DNA from: Pseudoalteromonas marina
Lineage (GTDB): Bacteria; Pseudomonadota; Gammaproteobacteria; Enterobacterales; Alteromonadaceae
Length of the DNA stretch: 64,000 bases
Direction: 5' to 3'
NCBI RefSeq assembly: GCF_000238335.3
Contig: NZ_AHCB03000005.1
Span: 248,001 to 312,000 of the forward strand
Shown here: positions 37,405-47,074 of the stretch, in pieces
How the letters are laid out: every line of letters starts with the position of its first letter
How positions within the stretch are numbered: the stretch's first letter is position 1
Notes under the pieces: generated by a model
What the model was told of the DNA's origin: nothing
Databases searched by the model: none
What the model saw: only the letters and a program-made list of their open reading frames with translations
Position numbers and translations under genes: made by a program

Positions 37405-37743
37405 TTACTTACGACGGAATAATGACGTAATTAACATACCCGCTGCAAATGCAATTCCTGCTGTAGCTAGAGGATTCTCAGATGCGAAGGCACGTGTTTT
37501 AGCTGTGCACTCACTCAGCTTTTCGCGAGCAATTAATTGCTTTTCGCTCAGTGCCTCAGCAGAACTAGATGCACCTTTTCTCACGCTACTTTCAGCTGTT
37601 GCTGCTTTTGTAGACAGTGCATCAACAGCATCGTGAGCAGCTGATGTTGCTTTTTCTGTCAGTGGGGCATCAGTCGTTTGTGCTTTAGTGTCAGACTTAA
37701 TATCTGTAGTCGTATTTTGTTTAGTCGTCGTAGCAGTAGCCAT
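37405..37743 (-). CDS. YqjD/ElaB family (DUF883) membrane-anchored protein
   Basis: A 112-residue protein with a Thr/Lys/Ala-rich, amphipathic N-terminal region and a C-terminal membrane anchor (NPLATAGIAFAAGMLITSLF followed by RRK), the DUF883 pattern. E. coli YqjD and ElaB bind ribosomes in stationary phase through the soluble part and anchor them to the membrane. The ATG at 37743 has AAGGA 6-7 nt upstream; a TTG at 37749 is less likely. First gene of the minus-strand trio. Confidence 0.85.
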   Translation of the reverse strand: MATATTTKQNTTTDIKSDTKAQTTDAPLTEKATSAAHDAVDALSTKAATAESSVRKGASSSAEALSEKQLIAREKLSECTAKTRAFASENPLATAGIAFAAGMLITSLFRRK

Positions 37744-37749
37744 AATCAA

Positions 37750-38121
37750 TCCTTAATGAGTAAAAGTATTTAAGTAGTGCATTAACTGAAGCAACAATTA
37801 AACCAGACTGTGATATTTATATAACCAATTGATTTTATGGGTTGTAATGTTTTTTTGTTGAGTCGTTTTTAACATATAATAAAAACGAAGCAGTAACTCT
37901 TACCACCGATCTAAGTAAATATTACAAAGTGAGTAAAACCCGCTAAAAAATTGTAATTATTCACTGTTTATTCAGTAATCAAACCATGTAAACAAAAAGT
38001 TATTAAAATGGATGAAAATATTTTTTTGTTTGTATCTCCACTTTTTCCCACGTAATTCAACTGCTTCGCCTGAACCCTTATTTTTTCTAGCTTAGAGACT
38101 CGTTAAAGGAGGTCAGCTTAC
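37750..38121. promoter_or_regulatory. Gap between yqjD-like gene and mraZ with inverted repeat and -10 box
   Basis: No gene is seen. A perfect 9-bp inverted repeat, TCGTTTTTA (37863-37871) and TAAAAACGA (37880-37888), encloses a perfect TATAAT (37875-37880) on the plus strand, but no good -35 precedes it. It could drive a distal mraZ promoter or control the divergent yqjD-like gene. A full AAGGAGGT Shine-Dalgarno-like sequence occurs at 38106-38113. Confidence 0.4.
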
Positions 38122-38151
38122 TTGACAAAAAGGCTTGTCAAGCCCTAAACT
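38122..38151 (+). promoter_or_regulatory. Probable mraZ (dcw cluster) promoter
   Basis: A perfect -35 TTGACA (38122-38127) and a -10 TAAACT (38146-38151) with an 18-bp spacer point to transcription starting near 38158. The -35 lies within a perfect 8-bp inverted repeat, CTTGACAA (38121-38128) and TTGTCAAG (38135-38142). The MraZ-type boxes begin at the -10. Confidence 0.65.
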
Positions 38152-38194
38152 GGAGCACTGTGGTAAAAAGTGGTTTTTAGTGGATCAAACTGGA
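38151..38194 (+). promoter_or_regulatory. Array of five TGG(A/T) boxes, likely MraZ operator
   Basis: TGGA, TGGT, TGGT, TGGA and TGGA start at 38151, 38161, 38171, 38181 and 38191: an exact 10-bp period on one DNA face. MraZ of E. coli and other bacteria binds several TGGG-like repeats with 5-bp spacers just upstream of mraZ to repress the dcw cluster. The fourth base here differs from that consensus. Position at and below the predicted start site fits autorepression. Confidence 0.75.
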
Positions 38195-38241
38195 TCAGCA
38201 TAGATTAATAGCTGATTAAAATAATTTAAAGCAGGCTAATT

Positions 38242-38700
38242 ATGTTCCGTGGCGCGAGTTCACTGAGTTTGGATGATAAAGGACGTTTTGCGGTGCCGAC
38301 CAAGTACCGAGAATCGCTGCTATCTGAAGATCAGGGAACAGTGATTTGTACCATCGCGTTAAATGAGCCCTGCTTGTGGTTGTATCCATTGGCTGAATGG
38401 CAAGAAATAGAAAGTCGATTAGCTAAAATTTCCAATATGAATCCACGTGCCCGTAGAATGCAACGCATGTTGTTAGGCAATGCGACAGAGTATCAACTTG
38501 ATAAAAATGGTCGGATTTTGTTAGCGCCGTCGTTACGTGCGCATGCAGACCTTGGTAAAAAAATAATGCTAGTTGGGTTAATGAATAAATTTGAAATCTG
38601 GGATGAAGCGCGTTGGAACGAACAAATGCGCCAAGACACTGAGCTTGAGAGGCTAGGTGATTTTGAGCCTAATTCAGATTTAGATAACTTTACACTTTAA
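38242..38700 (+). CDS. mraZ: Transcriptional regulator MraZ
   Basis: A 152-residue AbrB-fold protein with two MraZ repeats, each carrying the DNA-contact motif: LDDKGRFAVPTKYRE (first) and LDKNGRILLAPSLRAH (second). MraZ forms ring-shaped oligomers and represses its own operon. It is the first gene of the division and cell wall cluster, preceded by the box array described separately. Confidence 0.96.
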   Translation: MFRGASSLSLDDKGRFAVPTKYRESLLSEDQGTVICTIALNEPCLWLYPLAEWQEIESRLAKISNMNPRARRMQRMLLGNATEYQLDKNGRILLAPSLRAHADLGKKIMLVGLMNKFEIWDEARWNEQMRQDTELERLGDFEPNSDLDNFTL

Positions 38701-38728
38701 CGGCACAAAAAAAGGCAAACAATAGCTA

Positions 38729-39667
38729 ATGACAGCGCAATTTGAACACGTATCTGTTTTGATGGACGAAACCATTGATGCCCTAGCAATTAAGCCAGAC
38801 GGCATATATATGGATGGCACATTTGGACGAGGCGGTCATTCAGGTCAAATACTTGCTCGTTTAGGCGATGCAGGACGCTTACAGGCAATAGACCAAGATC
38901 CACAGGCTATAAAGTCAGCTGAAAAATTTGCCGATGACTCCCGCTTTGCTATAGCACACACTCGATTTTCAAAACTCTACGATGTAGCTGAGCAAAACGA
39001 TCTCATTGGTAAAGTGGATGGCATTTTATTAGACATTGGTGTGTCATCTCCACAACTTGATGATGCTGAGCGCGGTTTTAGTTTTATGAAAGATGGCCCG
39101 CTTGATATGCGCATGGATCCAACAAGCGGCCGAAGTGCTGCTCAGTGGTTGGCAGAAGCTGAGTTAGATGATATCACCCACGTCATTAAAAAGTTGGGTG
39201 AAGAAAAGTTCGGTAAGCGTATTGCACATAAAATTTTAGAAACTCGAGAGCACACACCCATTACAACAACTAAGCAGCTTGCTGATTTAGTTGATGAAGC
39301 GGTACCAGTGAAAGATAAGTTTAAACACCCCGCAACGCGCACTTTTCAGGCTATTCGTATTTATATAAACAGCGAACTTGAAGAAATACAAACGGCGCTG
39401 CAATCGGCCGTAAAAGTATTAAAGCCGGGCGGTCGCTTAGTGGTCATTTCGTTTCATTCACTTGAAGATCGCATAGTAAAACAATTTATTAGAAAACAGA
39501 GTAAGGGAGAAGCATTACCCAGAGGTCTGCCTTTAACCGATGCACAAATAAATCAAAACCTGACGTTAAAAGCAGTGGGTAAAGCTATTAAACCAAGCAC
39601 TGAAGAAGTAGCGCGCAATCCGCGTTCACGAAGCTCTGTACTTAGGATTGCTCAGAGGTTGGGATGA
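38729..39667 (+). CDS. rsmH: 16S rRNA m4C1402 methyltransferase RsmH
   Basis: A 312-residue SAM-dependent enzyme adding the N4-methyl of m4Cm1402 in 16S rRNA; RsmI, also in this window, adds the 2'-O-methyl to the same base. Motifs: [57 protein letters not shown] (split), and [11 protein letters not shown] at the end. It overlaps ftsL by 4 bp. Confidence 0.96.
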   Translation: MTAQFEHVSVLMDETIDALAIKPDGIYMDGTFGRGGHSGQILARLGDAGRLQAIDQDPQAIKSAEKFADDSRFAIAHTRFSKLYDVAEQNDLIGKVDGILLDIGVSSPQLDDAERGFSFMKDGPLDMRMDPTSGRSAAQWLAEAELDDITHVIKKLGEEKFGKRIAHKILETREHTPITTTKQLADLVDEAVPVKDKFKHPATRTFQAIRIYINSELEEIQTALQSAVKVLKPGGRLVVISFHSLEDRIVKQFIRKQSKGEALPRGLPLTDAQINQNLTLKAVGKAIKPSTEEVARNPRSRSSVLRIAQRLG

Positions 39668-39993
39668 ATACAAAAGCAAATCATCGTCAACCTCCCAATT
39701 TATTTTTCGAAATAATTAAAGGCCTTGGTGCTAATAAGCTCACCTTGGCCTTGTTGGTTACGATATTTGTTTCTGGCTTTAGCGTAGTGCAAGTTACGCA
39801 TTTAGCGCGAGGGCAATTAATTGAACAAGATAAATTACTGCAAGAACGAGATGAGCTTGATTTAGAGTGGCGATACTTACTAGTTGAGGAGGAGTTTTAC
39901 TCTCAGCATGCGCGTATTGAAGAAGTGGCAACCTCGCAATTAAAAATGAAAAGACCGACGAGTCAGGATGAACAGGTAATTATAGTAAAATGA
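39664..39993 (+). CDS. ftsL: Cell division protein FtsL
   Basis: A 109-residue bitopic protein with a short cytoplasmic N terminus, one membrane helix ([20 protein letters not shown]) and a periplasmic leucine-zipper-like coiled coil ([19 protein letters not shown]). FtsL joins FtsB and FtsQ in the divisome complex that activates FtsWI. ATG overlaps the rsmH stop and its end overlaps ftsI, which fits translational coupling. Confidence 0.94.
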   Translation: MNTKANHRQPPNLFFEIIKGLGANKLTLALLVTIFVSGFSVVQVTHLARGQLIEQDKLLQERDELDLEWRYLLVEEEFYSQHARIEEVATSQLKMKRPTSQDEQVIIVK

Positions 39994-41807
39994 GAAATCG
40001 AGGCAAAAAACCAGTTAACAACTTAATCACATGGCGCTTTATGCTGGTGTGTTCGGTTGTGTTTTTGGTGTTTGTGACGCTTGTGTCTCGTGCCGCTTAT
40101 TTACAAGTAATTGAACCTGATAAAGCACGTTCGGAAAGTGACAAACGTACAGTACGCGTCGAAAAACTTCATGTGCAACGTGGAATGATCTTTGACCGCA
40201 ATGGCAAAGAGCTCGCGGTCAGTGTACCCGTTGTGAGTGTGTATGCTGACCCTAAAGCTTTACATAAATCACTGGTATCTAAAGTTGTTAGGCAAGCGCG
40301 AAAAAATGGTGAAGACAAACAAGCGCTGTTAGATAATGCAGTAGAACTAAACAAACGCACCACACAGTATTACAAAAACGATTTACGTTGGCGCGAATTA
40401 GCTGATGTATTACGTATTGATCAGGCAAAAATTAATTCCCGACTTTTAAATGATCCGAGTCGTCGTTTTGTTTATTTAAAACGCCAAGTAACCCCTGCAG
40501 TCGCTGATTATATTGGTGGCTTGCGTCTTCCTGGTATTCATTTATTGGATGAGTCTAAGCGTTACTATCCGGCTGGCGAAGTGACCGCGCATATTATTGG
40601 TTTTACCAACATCGATGGTAAAGGCATTGAAGGTATTGAAAAGCTCTATGAAAACGCTTTAACCGGTGAAGAAGGTCGTCGAACTATCAGAAAAGACGCC
40701 CAAGGCCGTGAAGTGCAAGTGCTAGATGAGCGAGAACGTGTAGAGCCCGAAAGTATTCAACTAAGTATTGATCAACGTATTCAGGCTATTGCTTATAAAG
40801 CTGTAAAGTCAGCGGTTTTATCTTATAAGGCTACATCGGGTTCAGCCATGGTGGTTGATGTTAAAACCGGTGAAGTATTAGCAATGGTTAATAGCCCGTC
40901 TTTCAATCCAAATAATCTAACCGATGCGGCTCCTCATAAACGCAGAAATCGCGCTATTACTGATTTGTTCGAACCGGGTTCAACCGTTAAGCCACTGGCC
41001 ATTTTAGCTGGGCTAGACTACGGCGCAATTCAAGCCGATGAACAAATTGACACCTACCCAGGTTGGATGCGTTTAGGGGGAAGTTTAGTCCAAGATACGC
41101 GTAACCATGGTGAAATGTCACTACGAGAAATACTAAAATATTCGTCAAATATGGGGGTGACTAAGGTTACTCAGTTGGTTCCAAAAGACTACCTGGTGGG
41201 TTTATTCCAAAAGGTCGGATTCGGCTCTGACTCAGGCACGGGTATGGTAGGTGAAAGCAGTGGTTTATTTTACCCCAATCGTCGTTGGTCTGATCACGAA
41301 ATTGCTGCATTGTCATTTGGTTACAATATTGCTGTTAGTACTGCGCAAATGGCTCGCTTCTATGCCATGTTAGGCGCGGGAGGTGTCAACAGACCGCTCA
41401 CTGTACTAAAGCAAGATTCTATTCCAGAAGGGGATCGTGTTTTTCAACAGCAAGATGTTGAAGCGGTAGTAAACATGATGGAAAGCGTATTTGAAAGTGG
41501 TGGCACTGCACATAACGTTAAAGTTGATGGTTACCGTGCAGCGGGTAAAACGGGTACTTCTAAAAAAGCCGCAGTAGGTGGTTACGGTGATGAATATGTT
41601 GGTTATTTTGCAGGTGTTGCACCAGCAAGTAATCCACGTTTAGCTGTGGTAGTAATGATCAATGAACCTGGCGGTGATGTGTACTATGGAGGTGCCACTG
41701 CAGGCCCTGCATTTGCAGAAATCGTTTCTAACGCATTAAGAATATTAAACGTCGCACCCGACAAGGAAGAAGTTGCGTACGTAAAAGGTAAAAAGAACGA
41801 TGCGTGA
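39990..41807 (+). CDS. ftsI: Septal peptidoglycan transpeptidase FtsI (PBP3)
   Basis: A 605-residue class B PBP. One N-terminal membrane helix (FMLVCSVVFLVFVTLVSRAA), a pedestal domain (about 60-230), then the transpeptidase domain with the three active motifs: SxxK in EPGSTVKPLA, SxN in YSSNMGVTK, and KTG in AAGKTGTSKKA. It crosslinks septal peptidoglycan with FtsW as the glycosyltransferase partner. The C-terminal segment is probably processed by a Prc-type protease, as in E. coli (inference). Confidence 0.97.
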   Translation: MRNRGKKPVNNLITWRFMLVCSVVFLVFVTLVSRAAYLQVIEPDKARSESDKRTVRVEKLHVQRGMIFDRNGKELAVSVPVVSVYADPKALHKSLVSKVVRQARKNGEDKQALLDNAVELNKRTTQYYKNDLRWRELADVLRIDQAKINSRLLNDPSRRFVYLKRQVTPAVADYIGGLRLPGIHLLDESKRYYPAGEVTAHIIGFTNIDGKGIEGIEKLYENALTGEEGRRTIRKDAQGREVQVLDERERVEPESIQLSIDQRIQAIAYKAVKSAVLSYKATSGSAMVVDVKTGEVLAMVNSPSFNPNNLTDAAPHKRRNRAITDLFEPGSTVKPLAILAGLDYGAIQADEQIDTYPGWMRLGGSLVQDTRNHGEMSLREILKYSSNMGVTKVTQLVPKDYLVGLFQKVGFGSDSGTGMVGESSGLFYPNRRWSDHEIAALSFGYNIAVSTAQMARFYAMLGAGGVNRPLTVLKQDSIPEGDRVFQQQDVEAVVNMMESVFESGGTAHNVKVDGYRAAGKTGTSKKAAVGGYGDEYVGYFAGVAPASNPRLAVVVMINEPGGDVYYGGATAGPAFAEIVSNALRILNVAPDKEEVAYVKGKKNDA

Positions 41808-43278
41808 TTTAAAAAGCATTTTAAAATACATAGAAATAGATGCACCATCGCAGCTTGTAAGTCATTTGCGATTAGATAGCCGAGACGTCAACCCAGGCGA
41901 TGTATTTGTAGCAATAAAAGGCCATGAGCTAGATGGCGGGCAGTTTATAGCTAAAGCAATTGAAAAGGGTGCTGTCGCAGTTATTGCCGACAGACTGTGC
42001 GAGTTTGATGTTGCTTTTGAGTCACTTTATTTAGTGTCTGAGCTTGATAAAAAGTTGGCTGAACTGGCTAGTCGTTTTTACGATAAACCGAGCCATAGCC
42101 TTGATTTAATTGGTGTAACTGGTACAAACGGTAAATCGACTACCACGGCTATGATTGCTCATTTAGCGCAGTATTGTAATACGCAGTCAGCAATTATTGG
42201 TACGCTTGGTTTTGGCCATCCAGATAATTTAACGCCGCTTATAAACACCACGCCTTCAGCAGTCGATTTACAACATATATTGAGCGACTTACATCAAGCA
42301 GATAAAAAGCTGGTGGCAATGGAAGTGTCGTCGCACGGACTTGTGCAGCACCGTGTTGCACAATGCCAGTTTAAAGCTGCTGTATTTACTAACCTTTCTC
42401 GCGATCACTTAGATTACCACGGTGATATGGCGAGTTATGGTGATGCAAAACTCATGCTATTTCGTGATTTTGACCCACAGCTTGTTGTACTAAACCAAGA
42501 TGACAACCAAGCAGAGCAGTGGCTTGAAAAATACGATTTTAATAATTTAATTTGCTACGGACGAAAAAATTTAGCGCCTAAAAATGCACAGTATGTGTAC
42601 TTTTCAGATGTTGATTATTCGGCTGAAGGTATTTCGGCGCAATTATCTACAAGCTGGGGTGATATTAAGGTAAAATCGCCGCTGTTTGGTGAATTTAATC
42701 TTTATAACTTAACAGCTGCTTTAGCCACGTTATTGGGTTTAGGTTATCCCCTAGAGCAACTTATTGCAGGTTGCCAACAACTTCAGCCAGTAGCAGGACG
42801 AATGCAAGCATTTAATGTTGCTGGTAAACCAACTTGCGTAGTTGATTATGCGCATACGCCAGAAGCATTAGCTTTAGCATTACAAGCATTGCAAAAACAT
42901 GTGCCAGGTGGCGTGAGCTGTGTATTTGGCTGTGGTGGTGACAGGGACAAGGGGAAGCGCGTATTAATGGCCCAAGCTGCTGAAAAAAATGCTAACAAAG
43001 TGATTATTACCAGCGATAACCCACGCTCAGAAGATCCAAATGTGATTATTGCAGAGGTAGCTGCAGGTTTAGCTGCACCTCAAAGCGCACATTTAGAAGC
43101 TGATAGAGCGTCAGCAATTAGTTATGCAATTAATAATGCAGCTTCTAATGAAGTAGTGTTAATTGCGGGAAAAGGCCACGAAGACTATCAAATTATAGGC
43201 GATGAACGTATCGACTTTTGCGATCGCCAGTTTGTACAAGAACAATTAATAAAAACAGATAGAGGGACTCAAGCATGA
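41800..43278 (+). CDS. murE: UDP-MurNAc-tripeptide synthetase MurE (meso-DAP adding)
   Basis: A 492-residue Mur ligase. ATP site GVTGTNGKSTTTAMIAHL, and the substrate motif DNPRSEDP, which marks meso-diaminopimelate specificity. Other conserved parts: EVSSHGLVQHRV, VDYAHTPEAL, and GKGHEDYQ at the C terminus. It overlaps ftsI by 8 bp and murF by 4 bp. Confidence 0.97.
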   Translation: MRDLKSILKYIEIDAPSQLVSHLRLDSRDVNPGDVFVAIKGHELDGGQFIAKAIEKGAVAVIADRLCEFDVAFESLYLVSELDKKLAELASRFYDKPSHSLDLIGVTGTNGKSTTTAMIAHLAQYCNTQSAIIGTLGFGHPDNLTPLINTTPSAVDLQHILSDLHQADKKLVAMEVSSHGLVQHRVAQCQFKAAVFTNLSRDHLDYHGDMASYGDAKLMLFRDFDPQLVVLNQDDNQAEQWLEKYDFNNLICYGRKNLAPKNAQYVYFSDVDYSAEGISAQLSTSWGDIKVKSPLFGEFNLYNLTAALATLLGLGYPLEQLIAGCQQLQPVAGRMQAFNVAGKPTCVVDYAHTPEALALALQALQKHVPGGVSCVFGCGGDRDKGKRVLMAQAAEKNANKVIITSDNPRSEDPNVIIAEVAAGLAAPQSAHLEADRASAISYAINNAASNEVVLIAGKGHEDYQIIGDERIDFCDRQFVQEQLIKTDRGTQA

Positions 43279-44657
43279 TCCCGATGGATTTTGATTGGTT
43301 AGCCAATGTGTTAACAACCGATTATCAGGGTGATAATCAGCAAGTGCTCAACATAAATACAGATACTCGCACAGTATGCGAAGGTGAAGTGTTTTTAGCA
43401 CTTAAAGGGCCAAATTTTGATGGCCATAAATTTATAGCTGAGGCAAAACAAAAAGGCGCGATAGGCGTTATTGTCGATCATAAAGTCGATGTTGATATTG
43501 CCCAGTTTATAGTAAATGACACGCGTATAGCATTAGGCGCAATTGGTACAGCTGTTATGGCGCAAGTGGCACCTAGAACAATCGCTATTACGGGCAGTGT
43601 GGGTAAAACCACCGTAAAAGAAATGTGCGCGGCTATTTTATCTGTGCATGGCGATGTGCTGGCAACCAAAGGTAATTTTAATAACGATATTGGCGTACCG
43701 CTAACCTTGTTGCGTTTAGAGCCACAACACCGTTTTGCAGTAATAGAGCTGGGTGCAAATCATTTAGGTGAAATTGCATACACAACGGCAATGGCTAAAC
43801 CTGATGTAGCGGTAGTGTGTAATGTAGCACCAGCCCACTTAGAAGGTTTTGGTAGCTTGATGGGCGTGGCCAAAGCAAAAGGCGAAATTTTTGATGGCCT
43901 TAAAGAAAATGGCGTAGCCATAATTAATTGCGACAGTGAGTTTAGTCAATATTGGCTAGATAAACTTGAAGGGCGCAACATAAAGCGCTTTTCAACCTCT
44001 GAAAAACTCGATATTTGGGCTGAAGATATAAGCTTAGATGCTAATGCACGTGCAAGCTTTACGTTATGTACAAAACAAAAAAAGGTACCTGTTACTCTCG
44101 CATTACCAGGCAAACATAATATCAGCAATGCGCTTATTGCAGCTGCACTGACAAGCGAGCTTGATGTCACTTTAGATGATATTGCTCATGCATTGGCGAC
44201 GATGGGCGATGTAAAAGGGCGCGTAAACTTAATAGAAGTGTCTGACATGCTCACCGTGGTTGATGATACTTACAATGCCAATGTTAAATCAGTTAAGGCT
44301 GCGATTGACTTACTGAGTGATATGCAAGGGCATCGTATTTTAGCGCTGGGTGATATGGGTGAGCTTGGTGAAGACGCACGTAAATACCATCAAGAAGTTG
44401 GCGAATATGCGCTTGAAAAGGGCATCGATGAGTTATTTACGCTAGGTGTGTTGAGTAAGTGTGCAAGCGATGTATTTGCGCTTGCGAATCGTCACTTCTC
44501 AAACCGTGACCAGATGCAGCAACAAATTCAAGCCACAATTAATCAAGTAAATAAAAAAACGACCATCGTCGTGAAAGGATCACGCAGTTCTCGCATGGAA
44601 TTATTAGTAACCGATTTAGTTAATGGCCAGCAACAAGCCATCAATGGAGTATCATAA
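43275..44657 (+). CDS. murF: UDP-MurNAc-pentapeptide synthetase MurF
   Basis: A 460-residue Mur ligase that adds D-Ala-D-Ala to the tripeptide. ATP site is [33 protein letters not shown] and [13 protein letters not shown] are characteristic of MurF, as is [18 protein letters not shown]. It follows murE with overlap and ends on the mraY start codon. Confidence 0.97.
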   Translation: MIPMDFDWLANVLTTDYQGDNQQVLNINTDTRTVCEGEVFLALKGPNFDGHKFIAEAKQKGAIGVIVDHKVDVDIAQFIVNDTRIALGAIGTAVMAQVAPRTIAITGSVGKTTVKEMCAAILSVHGDVLATKGNFNNDIGVPLTLLRLEPQHRFAVIELGANHLGEIAYTTAMAKPDVAVVCNVAPAHLEGFGSLMGVAKAKGEIFDGLKENGVAIINCDSEFSQYWLDKLEGRNIKRFSTSEKLDIWAEDISLDANARASFTLCTKQKKVPVTLALPGKHNISNALIAAALTSELDVTLDDIAHALATMGDVKGRVNLIEVSDMLTVVDDTYNANVKSVKAAIDLLSDMQGHRILALGDMGELGEDARKYHQEVGEYALEKGIDELFTLGVLSKCASDVFALANRHFSNRDQMQQQIQATINQVNKKTTIVVKGSRSSRMELLVTDLVNGQQQAINGVS

Positions 44658-45739
44658 TGTTAGTTTGGCTGGCTGAGTATTTAACACAGTATTTTAGTGG
44701 TTTTAATGTTTTTTCGTATTTAACGCTGCGCGCTATTTTGGGGATTTTAACTGCGCTCATTATGTCTCTGTATTTAGGACCAAAGCTAATTCGTGGTTTG
44801 CAAAAAATGCAAATTGGGCAAACAGTACGCGATGATGGTCCACAATCACACTTATCAAAATCGGGTACGCCAACTATGGGTGGCCTGCTTATTTTAGCGG
44901 CAATTTTTACAAGTACCTTATTGTGGGCCGATCTCTCTAATAAGTATGTGTGGGCAACGTTATTTGTAATTGGCTCACTGGGAATTGTCGGCTTTATCGA
45001 TGATTACCGAAAAGTTATCCGTAAAGATCCAAAAGGGCTTATAGCGAAATGGAAGTACTTTTGGCAGTCAGTAATTGCACTTGTGGTTGCAACTGCATTG
45101 TACTTTACAAGTACGCAAGCTGCAGAAACGTCTTTAGTTGTGCCGTTTTTTAAAGATGTTTTACCGCAGTTAGGCTTGTTTTACATTGTTATTACCTATT
45201 TTGCATTGGTTGGAACATCAAATGCTGTAAACCTGACTGATGGTCTAGATGGTCTCGCTATTGTACCGACTATTTTAGTTGCGGCGGCACTTGCCATAAT
45301 TGCTTACTTAACCGGTAATATTAATTTTTCTGCTTATTTACATATTCCTCATTTGCCATTAGCCAGTGAGCTTGTGGTTGTATGTACTGCCATTGTTGGT
45401 GCAGGGCTTGGGTTTTTATGGTTTAACACCTACCCGGCGCAAGTATTCATGGGTGATGTAGGCTCATTAGCATTAGGTGGAGCGCTGGGGATTATTGCAG
45501 TGCTGGTTCGTCAAGAACTTCTACTGATTATCATGGGCGGTGTCTTTGTAATGGAGGCGTTGTCGGTGATTTTACAAGTGGGCTCGTATAAGTTACGAGG
45601 GCAACGAATTTTTAGAATGGCGCCTATTCACCATCATTACGAATTAAAAGGTTGGCCAGAGCCGCGCGTTATTGTGCGTTTTTGGATTATATCTATTGTG
45701 TTGGTTCTCGCAGGCCTTGCGACATTAAAGATAAGATAA
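44657..45739 (+). CDS. mraY: Phospho-MurNAc-pentapeptide translocase MraY
   Basis: A 360-residue ten-helix membrane enzyme that transfers phospho-MurNAc-pentapeptide to undecaprenyl phosphate, making lipid I. Motifs: [62 protein letters not shown] and [13 protein letters not shown]. All catalytic Asp and His residues of the family are visible. Confidence 0.97.
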   Translation: MLVWLAEYLTQYFSGFNVFSYLTLRAILGILTALIMSLYLGPKLIRGLQKMQIGQTVRDDGPQSHLSKSGTPTMGGLLILAAIFTSTLLWADLSNKYVWATLFVIGSLGIVGFIDDYRKVIRKDPKGLIAKWKYFWQSVIALVVATALYFTSTQAAETSLVVPFFKDVLPQLGLFYIVITYFALVGTSNAVNLTDGLDGLAIVPTILVAAALAIIAYLTGNINFSAYLHIPHLPLASELVVVCTAIVGAGLGFLWFNTYPAQVFMGDVGSLALGGALGIIAVLVRQELLLIIMGGVFVMEALSVILQVGSYKLRGQRIFRMAPIHHHYELKGWPEPRVIVRFWIISIVLVLAGLATLKIR

Positions 45740-47074
45740 ATGCAATATTTAAACGAGATAAAGAATAAACAAATAACAGTGCTCGGACTTGGTGTAACCG
45801 GTCTGGGCATTGTGCGTTTTTTACTATCTCACGGTTTAACGCCAAAGGTTGTCGACAGCCGAGCAAATCCCCCAGGGATTGAATGGCTGAGCAGTCATGC
45901 GCCTAGTTTAAATACACACTTTGGCAGCTTAGATGCTGCTGGGCTTAATAGCAGTGATATGATTATTGTAAGCCCTGGGTTAAGCCTTAAAACGCCTGCC
46001 ATTGCGAGTGCTATTAATTCGGGTGTTGAAGTCATAGGTGATGTTGAGCTATTTGCGCGCATTAATACTAAACCTGTAGTGGCAGTGACTGGCTCAAATG
46101 GTAAATCAACCGTAGTGACTTTAGCCTATGACGTGTTAAAAGCGGCTGGCTTTAATGTGGCACTTGGCGGCAATATTGGTACCGCAGTGCTTGATTTACT
46201 CAATGACGACTTTGATGTTTATGTGCTTGAGCTTTCGAGCTTTCAATTAGATACCACAACAAGCTTAAAATCGGTGAGTGCCACGGTGTTAAATGTATCT
46301 GAAGATCATTTAGATCGTTACGATAGCTACCAAGCATATATAGACTCAAAGCTATCTATTTACAACGGTACACAATGTCTTGTTGTAAATGAAGATGACA
46401 AACAAACGCATCCGTCCAGTAGCAGTGCTACGGCTAAAATTGGTTTTGGTACTAAACAGGGTAAATATTGTTTAGGGCAGCATAACAGCAGTACGTATTT
46501 TTTCGCTAACAATGAAGCGTTTTTACCTGTTGATACACTTGCTGTTGTAGGTAAGCACAATTATTTAAATACGCTTGCGGTTATGGCGTTACTAAGCCCC
46601 TTTAATATTAGTAAAGAGGCTTATACAAAGGCACTAAATGAGTTTAGCGGATTGGCTCATCGCTGCCAATTTGTTACTCAGCAACATGGCGTTAAATACT
46701 TTAACGATTCAAAGGCAACAAACGTAGGCGCTACCATAGCAGCCATAGACAGTTTGGCCACAGAAACTCAAAACTTAATTGTGATAGCGGGAGGCGATGC
46801 AAAAGGCGCTGATTTAAACCCGCTTAAACCTTACTTACAAAAGCATGTAAAAGCGCTGATCTGTTTTGGTAAAGATGCCAAACATCTAGTGGCTCTGAGT
46901 AACAAAAGTCATTTAACAAATAACATGAGTGAGGCGGTTAATTTAGCAAAGCAGCTTAGTTCGCCGGGTAATGTAGTTTTATTAGCGCCAGCATGTGCAA
47001 GCATTGATATGTATAACAACTATATGCAACGTGGTGATGACTTTGTTAAGTGTGTTTTGGCGGATAACATATGA
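45740..47074 (+). CDS. murD: UDP-MurNAc-L-Ala:D-Glu ligase MurD
   Basis: A 444-residue Mur ligase adding D-glutamate. ATP site VAVTGSNGKSTVVTLAYDVL; other conserved parts are LGGNIGTAVLDLL, VLELSSFQLD, LNVSEDHLDRY and the C-terminal NDSKATNVGATIAAID. It starts directly after the mraY stop and overlaps ftsW by 4 bp. Confidence 0.96.
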   Translation: MQYLNEIKNKQITVLGLGVTGLGIVRFLLSHGLTPKVVDSRANPPGIEWLSSHAPSLNTHFGSLDAAGLNSSDMIIVSPGLSLKTPAIASAINSGVEVIGDVELFARINTKPVVAVTGSNGKSTVVTLAYDVLKAAGFNVALGGNIGTAVLDLLNDDFDVYVLELSSFQLDTTTSLKSVSATVLNVSEDHLDRYDSYQAYIDSKLSIYNGTQCLVVNEDDKQTHPSSSSATAKIGFGTKQGKYCLGQHNSSTYFFANNEAFLPVDTLAVVGKHNYLNTLAVMALLSPFNISKEAYTKALNEFSGLAHRCQFVTQQHGVKYFNDSKATNVGATIAAIDSLATETQNLIVIAGGDAKGADLNPLKPYLQKHVKALICFGKDAKHLVALSNKSHLTNNMSEAVNLAKQLSSPGNVVLLAPACASIDMYNNYMQRGDDFVKCVLADNI

